Part shown: in pieces, positions 56,480-64,000 of the stretch
How positions within the stretch are numbered: the stretch's first letter is position 1
How the letters are laid out: every line of letters begins with the position of its first letter
DNA from: Magnaporthiopsis rhizophila
Lineage: Eukaryota > Ascomycota > Sordariomycetes > Magnaporthales > Magnaporthaceae
Length of the DNA stretch: 64,000 bases
NCBI GenBank assembly: GCA_003049465.1
Contig: PYSS01000079.1
Span: forward strand, 122,563-186,562
Direction of reading: 5' to 3'
The notes under the pieces: model-generated
The model's database searches: none
Seen by the model: the letters and a program-made list of their open reading frames with translations, nothing else
Told to the model about the DNA's origin: nothing
Translations under genes and position numbers: made by a program

Positions 56480-58696
56480 ATGCGCGCCGCTTTGATTCGC
56501 ATCAAAAATGGCACCTTTTACCGTCACCATCCGTCCTCTCAAACGCCGCACCCCAACCCTCCCCTATTCCCCAACCTAAACTGGCAACTTTTTAATGCCC
56601 CAAAGAGAAAGAAGTACAAGCATCCGCGCTGGTGCGTTGTCGGCCCCTCGCTCTCGGGCAAAACGACTTTCCTTCAAATCTTGGCCGGACAGCACCTGTG
56701 TCTCCCGCCCTCGGCCAGATCGTATCCCTACCTTTCCACGGATGCTGTGCCCCATCACCTGAGGACGCCGTCTCGGGCCATTCAATATGTTGGCTTCGAC
56801 ACTGGCAGCTCTGGCGGCGGCCTGAGCCCAACAATCTCGACGTACATGTCGGCCCGCTACGAGTCTCGACGGGAGGAGACCGATTTTTCGCTGCGCGACT
56901 ATCTGCTCGGGAATACGGAGCTGAACCCTGCCGACAAGAGCATGCTGAACGACGAGGCCGGGGGATACCACGACGTGGCGCTTTTGTTTGACCGTGTGAC
57001 CCATGATCTCCGCCTGGAACCGCTCCTCGACCTCCCCGTCACCTTCCTGTCCAACGGCCAAGGCCGTCGCGCGCGCATCGCAAGGGCACTCCTCCGGGCC
57101 CCCGAGCTCCTGCTGCTGGACGAGCCCTTCATGGGGCTCGACCCGCCAACCGTCGTCTCGCTGAGCCCCGTGCTGCGTCAGCTGGCCGAGAAGGCAGCGC
57201 CGAGGCTCATCCTGACGGCACGCCCGCAGGACCCGTTGCCCGAGTGGATCACCCACGTCGTGTTCCTGCGCGCCGACTGCAGCGTCGCCATAGCCGACAC
57301 GCGCGAGACGGTGTTCGAGGCCCTCAGGCGATACTACCACGCTCTCAGCGCCGGCAAGGCGGAGGATCTCTACCGCCTGGCCTGCCCTATATGCCGCCGC
57401 TTGTTCGTGTCGCGCAACCGGAAGTGCCAGCACATGAGGGAAACGGCTAACTGCTCGCCTCGTCCGGAAACTGGTAGCCTTGGAGGAGGGGTTCTGGGGC
57501 CGCCGATCGAAGACCCGGCACTACCCGCCTCGGCCTTGCACGAGATGGGCCGCACGCTGACCAGCAACGGTATCGAGGGCCTCGGGTTCGCGGAGGAGCT
57601 TTGGGGGGCGGCGGTAGGCGTGGAGGTACCAGCAGCAACAAACCAGACGCCGAAAGATAGTGATCCTTCTGCTGCTGCCAGTGCTGCCCCTCGCGAGGCA
57701 ATAGTGGAGATGGACGGCTGTCAAGTCCATTACGGCGGCAAAGTCGTGCTGGGCAACTGGGACAACCCCGACGGTGGCAAAAAGGGCCTGGTTTGGACAG
57801 TACGGCGAGGCGAGCGTTGGGGTGTGTTCGGGCCCAACGGCTCCGGCAAGACTACGCTGTTTTCGCTGCTTTGCTCAGATCACCCACAAACCTACTCGCT
57901 GCCCATCCGGCTATTCGGTCGCAGCCGTCTCCCTGAGCCCGGCTCGGGGGAGCTTCCGCTCACTTTCTGGGACATACAGTCGCGCGTGGGCCACTCGAGC
58001 CCCGAGATCCACCAACACATGCCGCGGTGGCTGACGACACGCCGGGTGCTTGAGAGCGCGTGGGCGGACACGTTCCAGAGCAAGGCACATCTGGACGACG
58101 TGGCGACGGCCAAGGTCGACGCGACGCTGCGCTGGTTTGAGCGGGAGCTGAACCCTGGATACCGGGACAGCAGCAGCGGCGGCAGCAGAGGAGTGGCGTG
58201 GGCGACCGAGTATCTGTTTGGCGGCCTTTCGTTCAGCGCGCAGCGCGTGCTGCTGCTGCTCCGAGCCATCATCAAAAACCCGGACATGGTGGTGCTCGAC
58301 GAAGCCTTTAGCGGGATGGACGAGGTCGTCCGGGACAAGTGCATGCTGTTCATCGCGCACGGGGAGGAGAAGGAGCTCGCCAAGGCTCTGGCCGGATCAC
58401 CATCGACGGCGGGCCTGGAGGTGGTTGACAGCCATATCCAAAAGGCCGGGATGGTCAAGGTCACGGGGCTCTCTGAACAACAGGCGCTCATTTGCATCAG
58501 TCACGTCAAGGAAGAGGTGCCGGACCTGGTGCGGGAGTGGCTCTGCTTGCCCGAGGCCGAGTCTGGCCAGGCCGCGAGGTTCGGAAGGCTGGACGGGCCC
58601 CTGCGGACCGATTCGAGGCGCTGGAACGAGATCTGGGGTGTAGCGACCAGGCCAAGGGGAGGAGAAGATATGGCCACTTCACATCTTGGCAGCTAA
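56480..58696 (+). CDS. Soluble twin-ATPase ABC protein (ModF/YDR061W-like)
   Basis: A single frame of 738 residues from the ATG at 56480. It has two ABC ATPase domains and no membrane segment, as in bacterial ModF/PhrA-type proteins and yeast YDR061W. NBD1 has Walker A GPSLSGKT (about 55-62), signature LSNGQ (about 190) and Walker B LLLLDEPFMGLD (about 210). NBD2 has Walker A GPNGSGKT (about 451) and Walker B MVVLDEAFSGMD (about 605). Its signature is changed to LSFSA, and the usual glutamate after Walker B is kept. A linker of some 120 residues between the domains contains a Cys/His cluster (CPICRRLFVSRNRKCQHMRETANC, about 300-325). The role is unknown; the absence of membrane segments argues against transport by this chain alone. 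Codon use is like its neighbours. Confidence 0.85.
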   Translation: MRAALIRIKNGTFYRHHPSSQTPHPNPPLFPNLNWQLFNAPKRKKYKHPRWCVVGPSLSGKTTFLQILAGQHLCLPPSARSYPYLSTDAVPHHLRTPSRAIQYVGFDTGSSGGGLSPTISTYMSARYESRREETDFSLRDYLLGNTELNPADKSMLNDEAGGYHDVALLFDRVTHDLRLEPLLDLPVTFLSNGQGRRARIARALLRAPELLLLDEPFMGLDPPTVVSLSPVLRQLAEKAAPRLILTARPQDPLPEWITHVVFLRADCSVAIADTRETVFEALRRYYHALSAGKAEDLYRLACPICRRLFVSRNRKCQHMRETANCSPRPETGSLGGGVLGPPIEDPALPASALHEMGRTLTSNGIEGLGFAEELWGAAVGVEVPAATNQTPKDSDPSAAASAAPREAIVEMDGCQVHYGGKVVLGNWDNPDGGKKGLVWTVRRGERWGVFGPNGSGKTTLFSLLCSDHPQTYSLPIRLFGRSRLPEPGSGELPLTFWDIQSRVGHSSPEIHQHMPRWLTTRRVLESAWADTFQSKAHLDDVATAKVDATLRWFERELNPGYRDSSSGGSRGVAWATEYLFGGLSFSAQRVLLLLRAIIKNPDMVVLDEAFSGMDEVVRDKCMLFIAHGEEKELAKALAGSPSTAGLEVVDSHIQKAGMVKVTGLSEQQALICISHVKEEVPDLVREWLCLPEAESGQAARFGRLDGPLRTDSRRWNEIWGVATRPRGGEDMATSHLGS

Positions 58697-59394
58697 GGGA
58701 GACGGACACGTGGCTAGCGCCTTTTTTGGTTGTTTCTACTTGCTGGGATCACTGCATTTCCCTTTTGTTTGTTTGTCTGCAGGCTGCCCGCCTTGTCTAT
58801 TCTCCGAGGCGCGTAGCATCTGACAATGCCCCCATCAGGAATCAGTCAGGGCGAGAGCGTCTGTGTGGTCGGAATCCACCTCACTGGGCCTGTTCTTTTT
58901 TTTGTACGAGGTTAAAGCGGGGCCCCATTGCGTGTTTTGGGCGTCTGACGTTTGGCTCTGCAATTTGCCGGACCAGGCTTCGCTGGCGGCTGCCGTTGCC
59001 CTGTCAACCAGGGGTCCCAAGCCTGTCACAACAAAAAATGCGGTGCGCGGGGCCGCAACCTCATCCACCCACGGCGACCCAGCCATCCGACTCTAACTCA
59101 ATGCAGTTCTGATGACGGAGAAAGGCAGTCTCCCCGAATCTCGATCCCCGATATCCTATTATTTTCAACCATCATCAACCGCCCTTCCGCGTCACAACGC
59201 GCGCAGCTCCTCTCACCGCTGCGCACACGAAGCATCATCATCGCAGCAACCATCGACGTCAACCTCGCAACCACGGCCGGACTGCGCACAGGTGCGACAC
59301 AGTGTCTCACGGCGTCTCGCGTGTCTGAGTGCCCAGCATTCCTCGGAGCTGTCGTTCTCAACTGCCTGCCTTACAAAACCAGCCGGTCGTCCAG
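58697..59394. other. Upstream region of the chitin synthase gene
   Basis: About 700 nt between the ABC stop codon and the chitin synthase start, holding the ABC 3' UTR and the chitin synthase promoter and leader. No gene is seen. Confidence 0.5.
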
Positions 59395-62300
59395 ATGGAC
59401 GGACCACACACTCCCGGGAGGGGAGCTCCTCCCGAATACAGCCTCCCCGGCTACGACGATGACCGCAACGATCTCGTCTCAGGAATAGGCAGCAACGGTG
59501 CCGCTGTTCGACTGCTAACTTCGGTCGACGAACCCAACTCAGATAGCAGACAGTATGTGACCCCAGCGCCTCCAACTCCAGCAACAGTCGGTCGGCTCAG
59601 GAAAGAGCTCTCGCCCTCACCGCTACATGTCGTGAAGCCTCCAGCGACGGCCAAGAAACAGGTGGCGTCGCCACCAAAGTCCCCGCTGTCGCAGCAAGTG
59701 TCGACGCCGGAGTTCATCGCTGCGCTGAAGAAGCAGGAGGAGGCCAAGACGCCCCAGACACCCGCGGCCGTCAGGTTCAAGGAGCCTATCGCCGATGCCG
59801 CGGGCGAGGCCAGCTCGGATCCTCCGCAGCGCAGGGCCAGCACCAGTGGTCTCCCACAGCGGTCGCGGACGGTGAAGCTGCAGAAGAAGAGGAGCGTCAT
59901 CAAGGCGGAGGCGGATGGCCAGATAGCGTCTTGCCTCCCGACCATCCCCGAGGGCCGCTCCCCGCGGATGGACTCGCGCTTGCTTAAGAAGTCGACGAGC
60001 GAGCCGGGCCGGTCTGGTGCTGGCGGCCATGGGCGCAGACAAGGAACAGTAGCCCAAGGCCAAACGCCAACCTCCATCCCCCATCCTGCGGCTCCAGCCA
60101 TCGTCTCCCCGCCGAGTGCATCTCGCATCCCAGTTCCCATAGACACAGCCTCTGCAGCAGCAGCTCCTAACAGTAATAGTACCCGGCCGAGAGGACGCTC
60201 CTACCAACCCTCCGTTGGCTCCGTGCCTTCGCGACGGTCTTCCATCATCAACCCGCCTAGCATGCCACCGCCAGACACTTCCTCGTACGTCTCGTATCAG
60301 AGCGGGGCGAGTCCGACGAGACCATGGACTCCCTCGCACGTCAGCAGCGCCTATGCCCCGGACGACTATCGGCGCCCGGCAGCCAGGGCGCCACAGTACG
60401 AGCCGGCGGACCTCAACGGCAGCCCGCGCCCGGGCACGCCGTCGTCGCAGTACGGCGGAAGCCCCAGGCGGCCGCTGCCACCGGCGCCGTTGTTCTCCAA
60501 CGGCATGCGGTCGTCGACGTTCGCCGACGATGCCACCGTCTCCATCCCGCTGTCAGATGTAGATGACGTGTTCGGGCCCGGCGAGTCGGACGTCAGTGAC
60601 GCGCGCACGCAGTACTACCAGGACCACCGCACATCGTACGCCGGACACTCGCAGGTCACGCTCAACGACGACGACAGTCTCGACGACGACCACGTGCGCG
60701 AAGGCTTCAGCGCCGTCAGCGGCAGCGGCATGGGCGGCGGCGACGGGATGCGCGGCGGCCGCGGCGGCAACGACGACGAGTTGAGCGAGAAGCACTACGG
60801 GCCGGCGCCCGAGGGCAAGCAGGAACGGCGCGGCGTGCGCGAGGTGCAGACGAGCCGCAAGGAGGTGCAGCTGATTAACGGCGAGCTGGTGCTCGAGTGC
60901 AAGATCCCGACGATCCTGTACAGCTTCCTGCCGCGCCGCGACGAGATCGAGTTCACGCACATGCGCTACACGGCCGTGACGTGCGACCCGGACGACTTCG
61001 TGGACCGCGGGTACAAGCTGCGGCAGAGCATCGGACGCACGGCGCGTGAGACGGAGCTCTTTGTGTGCATCACCATGTACAACGAGAACGAGTACGACTT
61101 CACGCGCACCATGCACGCCGTCATGAAGAACATTGCCCACTTCTGCAAGCGCTCCAAGTCGCGCACGTGGGGCGAGAACGGCTGGCAGAAGATCGTCGTG
61201 TGCGTCGTGTCGGACGGTCGCGAGAAGATCCACGCGCGCACCCTCGACGCCCTCGCCGCCATGGGCGTCTACCAGCACGGCATCGCCAAGAATTACGTCA
61301 ACCAGAAGGCCGTGCAGGCCCACGTCTACGAGTACACCACCCAGGTCTCGCTCGACTCGGACCTCAAGTTCAAGGGTGCCGAGAAGGGCATCGTGCCGTG
61401 CCAGATGATCTTTTGCCTCAAGGAGCGCAACCAGCGCAAGCTCAACTCGCACCGCTGGTTCTTCAACGCCTTTGGGAAAGCCCTGAACCCCAACGTCTGC
61501 ATCCTGCTCGACGTCGGCACCCGCCCCGGCGGCAACTCGCTCTACCACCTGTGGAAGGCCTTCGACACCGACTCCAACGTGGCCGGCGCTTGTGGCGAGA
61601 TCAAGGCCATGAAAGGTCGCTGCCTGGATCCAGACACTATGGTCCGCACTACCCAAGGGCCGAAGGCCATCCGAGACATCGCCATAGGTGACCTGCTCTT
61701 CGACCACCAGGACAACCCCGTGCAATGCCTGGCTGCTGAGGGTATCCAGATCTCGCCCAATATGAAGAAGGTCACATACACGGAGTGGAACTCCTTAAAC
61801 AAGACGTCCTTTACCTGTACACCGGACCATATCATGACGCTGGTGGCTCATAGTGTGAAGCCCTCCATCCATGCTAAAGGTCTCGGTGTCATGTGGTGGA
61901 CACGTTGCGATAGGACGGAGCTCAAGAAGGAGGAGCAAGACCTCAAGTGGGACGTGATGATGCATAAGCTATATGCTGAGGTGGTTGAGATCAAGGGTCG
62001 CCGTCCAACTGATGATGAGGTTCGCCGGTACCTGAGAGCTATAACCCGCAAGCCCATTGTCCCGGACTCGGAGGATGAGGATGAGGATGAGGGCCCTCAG
62101 CAGTCCCCTGCTCTGGTCAAGCTTATGGCCGACCTCAAGGACATAGGGGTAGAGGACACAGATATCTCTGCGATTCGCATGCTGCTAGAGGAGCATATGG
62201 ACGAGTATCTGGAGGGTCTGATACCTGAGCGCGAGGAGATTCCTGATGATGAAGATAGCGACATCATCATCGACCTCGACGCCTCCCGCAAGAGGAAGTT

Positions 62301-64000
62301 CGGATCTATCACCCTTCCGACGTCCACCCGCGCCTCGGATCCGACATATCGCCAAACTCCTGAGCCTGCGCTCTCGTCTCCCTTAAGGGAGTCCCAGAAG
62401 ACTGAGCCTACGCACTCGTCTCCCGTTAAGGAGTCCCAGGGCGACCCCGAGTCCCAGGCCTCATCGTATGCGTCTGCGGTCGTTGAAGAAGACCATATGG
62501 AAAAGTTCGAGGCCGTTCGGGACCAGCTCTCTAGGCGCCATGGAAACACCAAGTGCCAAAATCCGAACTGCAAGGGGGTTCGGAAAGTGAGCATCAAGTT
62601 CAAGACCAAGAAGCAAGCCAAACTCGCTTATGAGCTGCTATCTGGGGATCATTATCGAGTGGTCGACCCCTATATTGTCAGGGATATGGAGTTATTCACG
62701 ATGACGATGGAGGAGTATCTGGCTACTTGCACGCCCGCGATGCCCCAAAAACAACGGAAGCTGAGGCTATATCGGGCTCCTCTGAGGTTCCAGCCGTACC
62801 AAGGGCCGGAACCCTCTATCCCTATCGACCCTTACTGGTTGGGATTCTGGCTTGGTGATGGGAAGAAGAACGGTGCCGAGGTCGTCACCGCGGACCAGGA
62901 GGTCAAGCTCTATATCCAGGCATACGTCGACCGTCTGAACCCCAAGAGACCGGCGGGAGCTCCGCCCGTGCAGCTTACCGAGTATCTCGTTGCGGCGGCG
63001 GACACCTCCATCACTACCCCGGGCGGGAAGTCGACGGCTACCAAGGACTGCTTCACTCTTCGGATCAGCTCCGTCAATCGTACCTCGGCCAAGTTCTGGA
63101 ATCCAGTCTATGTGGGCTTAAAGGATCTAGGCCTGCTCGGTGACAAGAGCGGCGGCATCCCCGACTGCTACATGAACGCCGACGAGGATACACGGCTGGC
63201 TGTTCTCGCAGGCCTCATAGAATCCGACGGATGGCTACAGACTCGCATGGCGGTGTACGGCTTCGCACAAACTACCTACGAGCACAAGAAGATCGTAGAG
63301 GACGCCCACAAGTTGGCTATCTCGTGCGGGATCCATTGCTCGAACATCTCAGAAACGATCCGGCCCGGGCACAAGGAGCCCTCATGGAGATTCTACATGC
63401 GTAAGGGGACGGAGAAGTTTCAGCATCACCTCCTCATCCCCCGAAAGCGGCTGGACCTATCCTCGTTCATACGATATAACCGTGATGTACGCACCTTCGA
63501 CGTCGAGGACGTCGGAGAGGGCGAATACCGCACCATCGAGGTCTCAGGGGCCCTCTATCAACTCGCAGATCGCACCGTGGTCCATAATTGCGGAATCAAC
63601 CTCCTCAACCCGCTGGTGGCGTCGCAGAACTTCGAGTACAAAATGTCCAACATCCTCGACAAGCCCCTCGAGTCGGTCTTTGGCTACATCACGGTGCTCC
63701 CCGGAGCCCTGAGCGCGTACCGCTACCACGCCCTCCAGAACGACTCGACCGGCCACGGCCCGCTCAGCCAGTATTTCAAGGGCGAGACGCTGCATGGCCA
63801 GCACGCAGACGTCTTTACGGCCAACATGTACCTGGCCGAGGACCGTATCCTCTGCTGGGAGCTTGTGGCCAAGCGGGATGAGAGATGGGTTTTGAAATAC
63901 GTCAAGGGCTGCACCGGAGAGACTGATGTGCCAGGTGAGTCTCTGCAGTTTTTTTTTTTTTTTCCTTGTCCTTTTTCCCCTTTTCCTTGTTCCCTTTTCC
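59395..64000 (+). CDS. Chitin synthase (division 1, class I/II-like), interrupted by an intein; 3' part beyond window
   Basis: One long open exon runs 59395-63934 and ends CCA-G at a GTGAGT donor (63935). The intron runs off the window, so the C-terminal third, including the QRRRW catalytic motif, is not seen. Residues 1 to about 460 are hydrophilic, Pro/Ser-rich and disordered. The chitin synthase domain follows: FTHMRYTAVTCDPDDF, ETELFVCITMYNENEYDFTRT, CVVSDGREKIHARTLDALAAMG, the CILLDVGTRPG segment near residue 707, then GACGEIKAMKGR to residue 742. An in-frame intein is inserted there. The family sequence then resumes (CGINLLNPLVASQNFEYKMSN, VFGYITVLPGALSAYRY). The enzyme polymerises UDP-GlcNAc into chitin at the plasma membrane. 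N-terminal style and motif detail favour class I or II over class III; that assignment is tentative. Function requires protein splicing. Confidence 0.92.
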   Translation, partial: MDGPHTPGRGAPPEYSLPGYDDDRNDLVSGIGSNGAAVRLLTSVDEPNSDSRQYVTPAPPTPATVGRLRKELSPSPLHVVKPPATAKKQVASPPKSPLSQQVSTPEFIAALKKQEEAKTPQTPAAVRFKEPIADAAGEASSDPPQRRASTSGLPQRSRTVKLQKKRSVIKAEADGQIASCLPTIPEGRSPRMDSRLLKKSTSEPGRSGAGGHGRRQGTVAQGQTPTSIPHPAAPAIVSPPSASRIPVPIDTASAAAAPNSNSTRPRGRSYQPSVGSVPSRRSSIINPPSMPPPDTSSYVSYQSGASPTRPWTPSHVSSAYAPDDYRRPAARAPQYEPADLNGSPRPGTPSSQYGGSPRRPLPPAPLFSNGMRSSTFADDATVSIPLSDVDDVFGPGESDVSDARTQYYQDHRTSYAGHSQVTLNDDDSLDDDHVREGFSAVSGSGMGGGDGMRGGRGGNDDELSEKHYGPAPEGKQERRGVREVQTSRKEVQLINGELVLECKIPTILYSFLPRRDEIEFTHMRYTAVTCDPDDFVDRGYKLRQSIGRTARETELFVCITMYNENEYDFTRTMHAVMKNIAHFCKRSKSRTWGENGWQKIVVCVVSDGREKIHARTLDALAAMGVYQHGIAKNYVNQKAVQAHVYEYTTQVSLDSDLKFKGAEKGIVPCQMIFCLKERNQRKLNSHRWFFNAFGKALNPNVCILLDVGTRPGGNSLYHLWKAFDTDSNVAGACGEIKAMKGRCLDPDTMVRTTQGPKAIRDIAIGDLLFDHQDNPVQCLAAEGIQISPNMKKVTYTEWNSLNKTSFTCTPDHIMTLVAHSVKPSIHAKGLGVMWWTRCDRTELKKEEQDLKWDVMMHKLYAEVVEIKGRRPTDDEVRRYLRAITRKPIVPDSEDEDEDEGPQQSPALVKLMADLKDIGVEDTDISAIRMLLEEHMDEYLEGLIPEREEIPDDEDSDIIIDLDASRKRKFGSITLPTSTRASDPTYRQTPEPALSSPLRESQKTEPTHSSPVKESQGDPESQASSYASAVVEEDHMEKFEAVRDQLSRRHGNTKCQNPNCKGVRKVSIKFKTKKQAKLAYELLSGDHYRVVDPYIVRDMELFTMTMEEYLATCTPAMPQKQRKLRLYRAPLRFQPYQGPEPSIPIDPYWLGFWLGDGKKNGAEVVTADQEVKLYIQAYVDRLNPKRPAGAPPVQLTEYLVAAADTSITTPGGKSTATKDCFTLRISSVNRTSAKFWNPVYVGLKDLGLLGDKSGGIPDCYMNADEDTRLAVLAGLIESDGWLQTRMAVYGFAQTTYEHKKIVEDAHKLAISCGIHCSNISETIRPGHKEPSWRFYMRKGTEKFQHHLLIPRKRLDLSSFIRYNRDVRTFDVEDVGEGEYRTIEVSGALYQLADRTVVHNCGINLLNPLVASQNFEYKMSNILDKPLESVFGYITVLPGALSAYRYHALQNDSTGHGPLSQYFKGETLHGQHADVFTANMYLAEDRILCWELVAKRDERWVLKYVKGCTGETDVPGESLQFFFFFPCPFSPFPCSLF
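62041..62520 (+). other. Acidic, low-complexity insertion within the intein
   Basis: Between block B and the endonuclease, about 160 residues are rich in Glu, Asp, Ser and Pro. They include a DEDEDE run, a DDEDSD patch, a basic SRKRKF motif that resembles a nuclear localisation signal, and two imperfect copies of a TEP-SSP-KESQ unit (62356-62445). This is not part of the usual Hint fold. A nuclear signal would suit an endonuclease translated in the cytosol, but that is inference. Confidence 0.6.
62830..63480 (+). other. LAGLIDADG homing endonuclease domain of the intein
   Basis: The domain has two LAGLIDADG helices about 122 residues apart (LGFWLGDG and LAGLIESDG), giving the pseudo-symmetric single-chain form. 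Both retain the metal-binding aspartate, and a following GWLQTRMAVYGFAQT resembles the beta strand after motif 2 in VMA and PRP8 intein endonucleases. No stop or frameshift interrupts it, so it may be active. Upstream lies a KCQNPNCKG segment (62557-62583) that looks like half of a zinc site. Confidence 0.85.

Larger units (their letters stand above)
61621..63588 (+). mobile_element. Intein with LAGLIDADG homing endonuclease inserted in chitin synthase
   Basis: A 656-residue in-frame insertion begins with Cys1 (CLDPDTMV) and ends VVHN, and the next extein residue is Cys. Block A is CLDPDTMVRTT with a following IAIGDLLFD. Block B is TSFTCTPDHIM (TxxH, about residues 67-70 of the intein; 61819-61830). 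Endonuclease motif 1 is LGFWLGDG (62839-62862) and motif 2 is LAGLIESDG (63205-63231), each with its acidic residue. Blocks F and G are RTIEVSGALYQLADRTVVHN followed by C, with the penultimate His and final Asn needed for cyclisation. All splicing residues are present, so it should excise from the protein and, as DNA, could home into empty alleles. Codons are more A/T-ending than in the host gene. The insertion site is inside the conserved GT2 core. Confidence 0.95.

Noticed and set aside
60553..61725. Long minus-strand open frame opposite chitin synthase (390 codons)
   Set aside because: It is a shadow of the GC-rich chitin synthase frame, with Val/Asp/His-biased composition typical of antisense reading.
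61621..63588. The chitin synthase insert as a spliceosomal intron or transposon
   Set aside because: It is open throughout, has no GT...AG pair at its borders, no terminal repeats or target-site duplication, and has matching protein-splicing motifs at both ends.

Overview
The window is nuclear DNA of a filamentous ascomycete. Genes are split by 49-436 nt introns with GTRNGT-like donors and CTAAC/CTGAC-like branch sites, and codons end mostly in G or C. The gene set (CTF18, UMP1, AP-1 beta, EMC4, a UFE1/syntaxin-18 t-SNARE, a HET-domain protein, large ankyrin proteins, division-1 chitin synthase) points to Sordariomycetes, probably Sordariales. That placement is inference. No rRNA, tRNA, CRISPR array or intact transposon was seen.

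Layout, left to right. CTF18 clamp loader (1.1-4.3 kb, +) converges on a large RING-containing SNF2 ATPase (4.8-9.9 kb, -). After about 3.3 kb without a supported gene comes a giant ankyrin/coiled-coil protein (13.4-19.1, +), converging on a mitochondrial-type thioredoxin (19.5-20.1, -). Next are a SulP sulfate permease (21.1-23.8, -), a two-exon bHLH regulator (26.6-27.7, +), an MFS exporter (28.3-30.6, -), a HET-domain protein (32.1-34.7, -), aspartate aminotransferase (35.3-37.0, -), the ER t-SNARE (39.0-40.3, -), a QDR-like MFS transporter (41.8-43.4, +), EMC4 (44.0-44.7, -), AP-1 beta adaptin (45.7-48.6, +), a small polyglutamine secreted or anchored protein (49.3-50.0, -), a prenylated UBL3-like protein (53.4-54.2, +), UMP1 (55.2-55.8, -), a twin-ATPase soluble ABC protein (56.5-58.7, +) and the 5' part of a chitin synthase gene (59.4 kb to the window end, +). 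The order is mostly housekeeping; there is no secondary-metabolite cluster. Several neighbours serve the secretory pathway (t-SNARE, EMC4, AP-1 beta, chitin synthase), but nothing shows that they are co-regulated.

The main finding is in the chitin synthase. Its catalytic domain is interrupted in frame by a 656-residue intein (61621-63588) that carries both splicing ends and a two-motif LAGLIDADG homing endonuclease. The conserved GT2 sequence stops after KAMKGR and resumes at CGINLLNP. Codon use shifts inside the insert, and a long acidic, low-complexity segment lies within it. A fungal chitin-synthase intein is known from Podospora anserina; whether this allele and its internal insertion are described I cannot tell from sequence alone.

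Gene models were built by hand from reading frame, splice signals and family conservation. Exon boundaries are in the evidence fields and have not been tested against transcripts.
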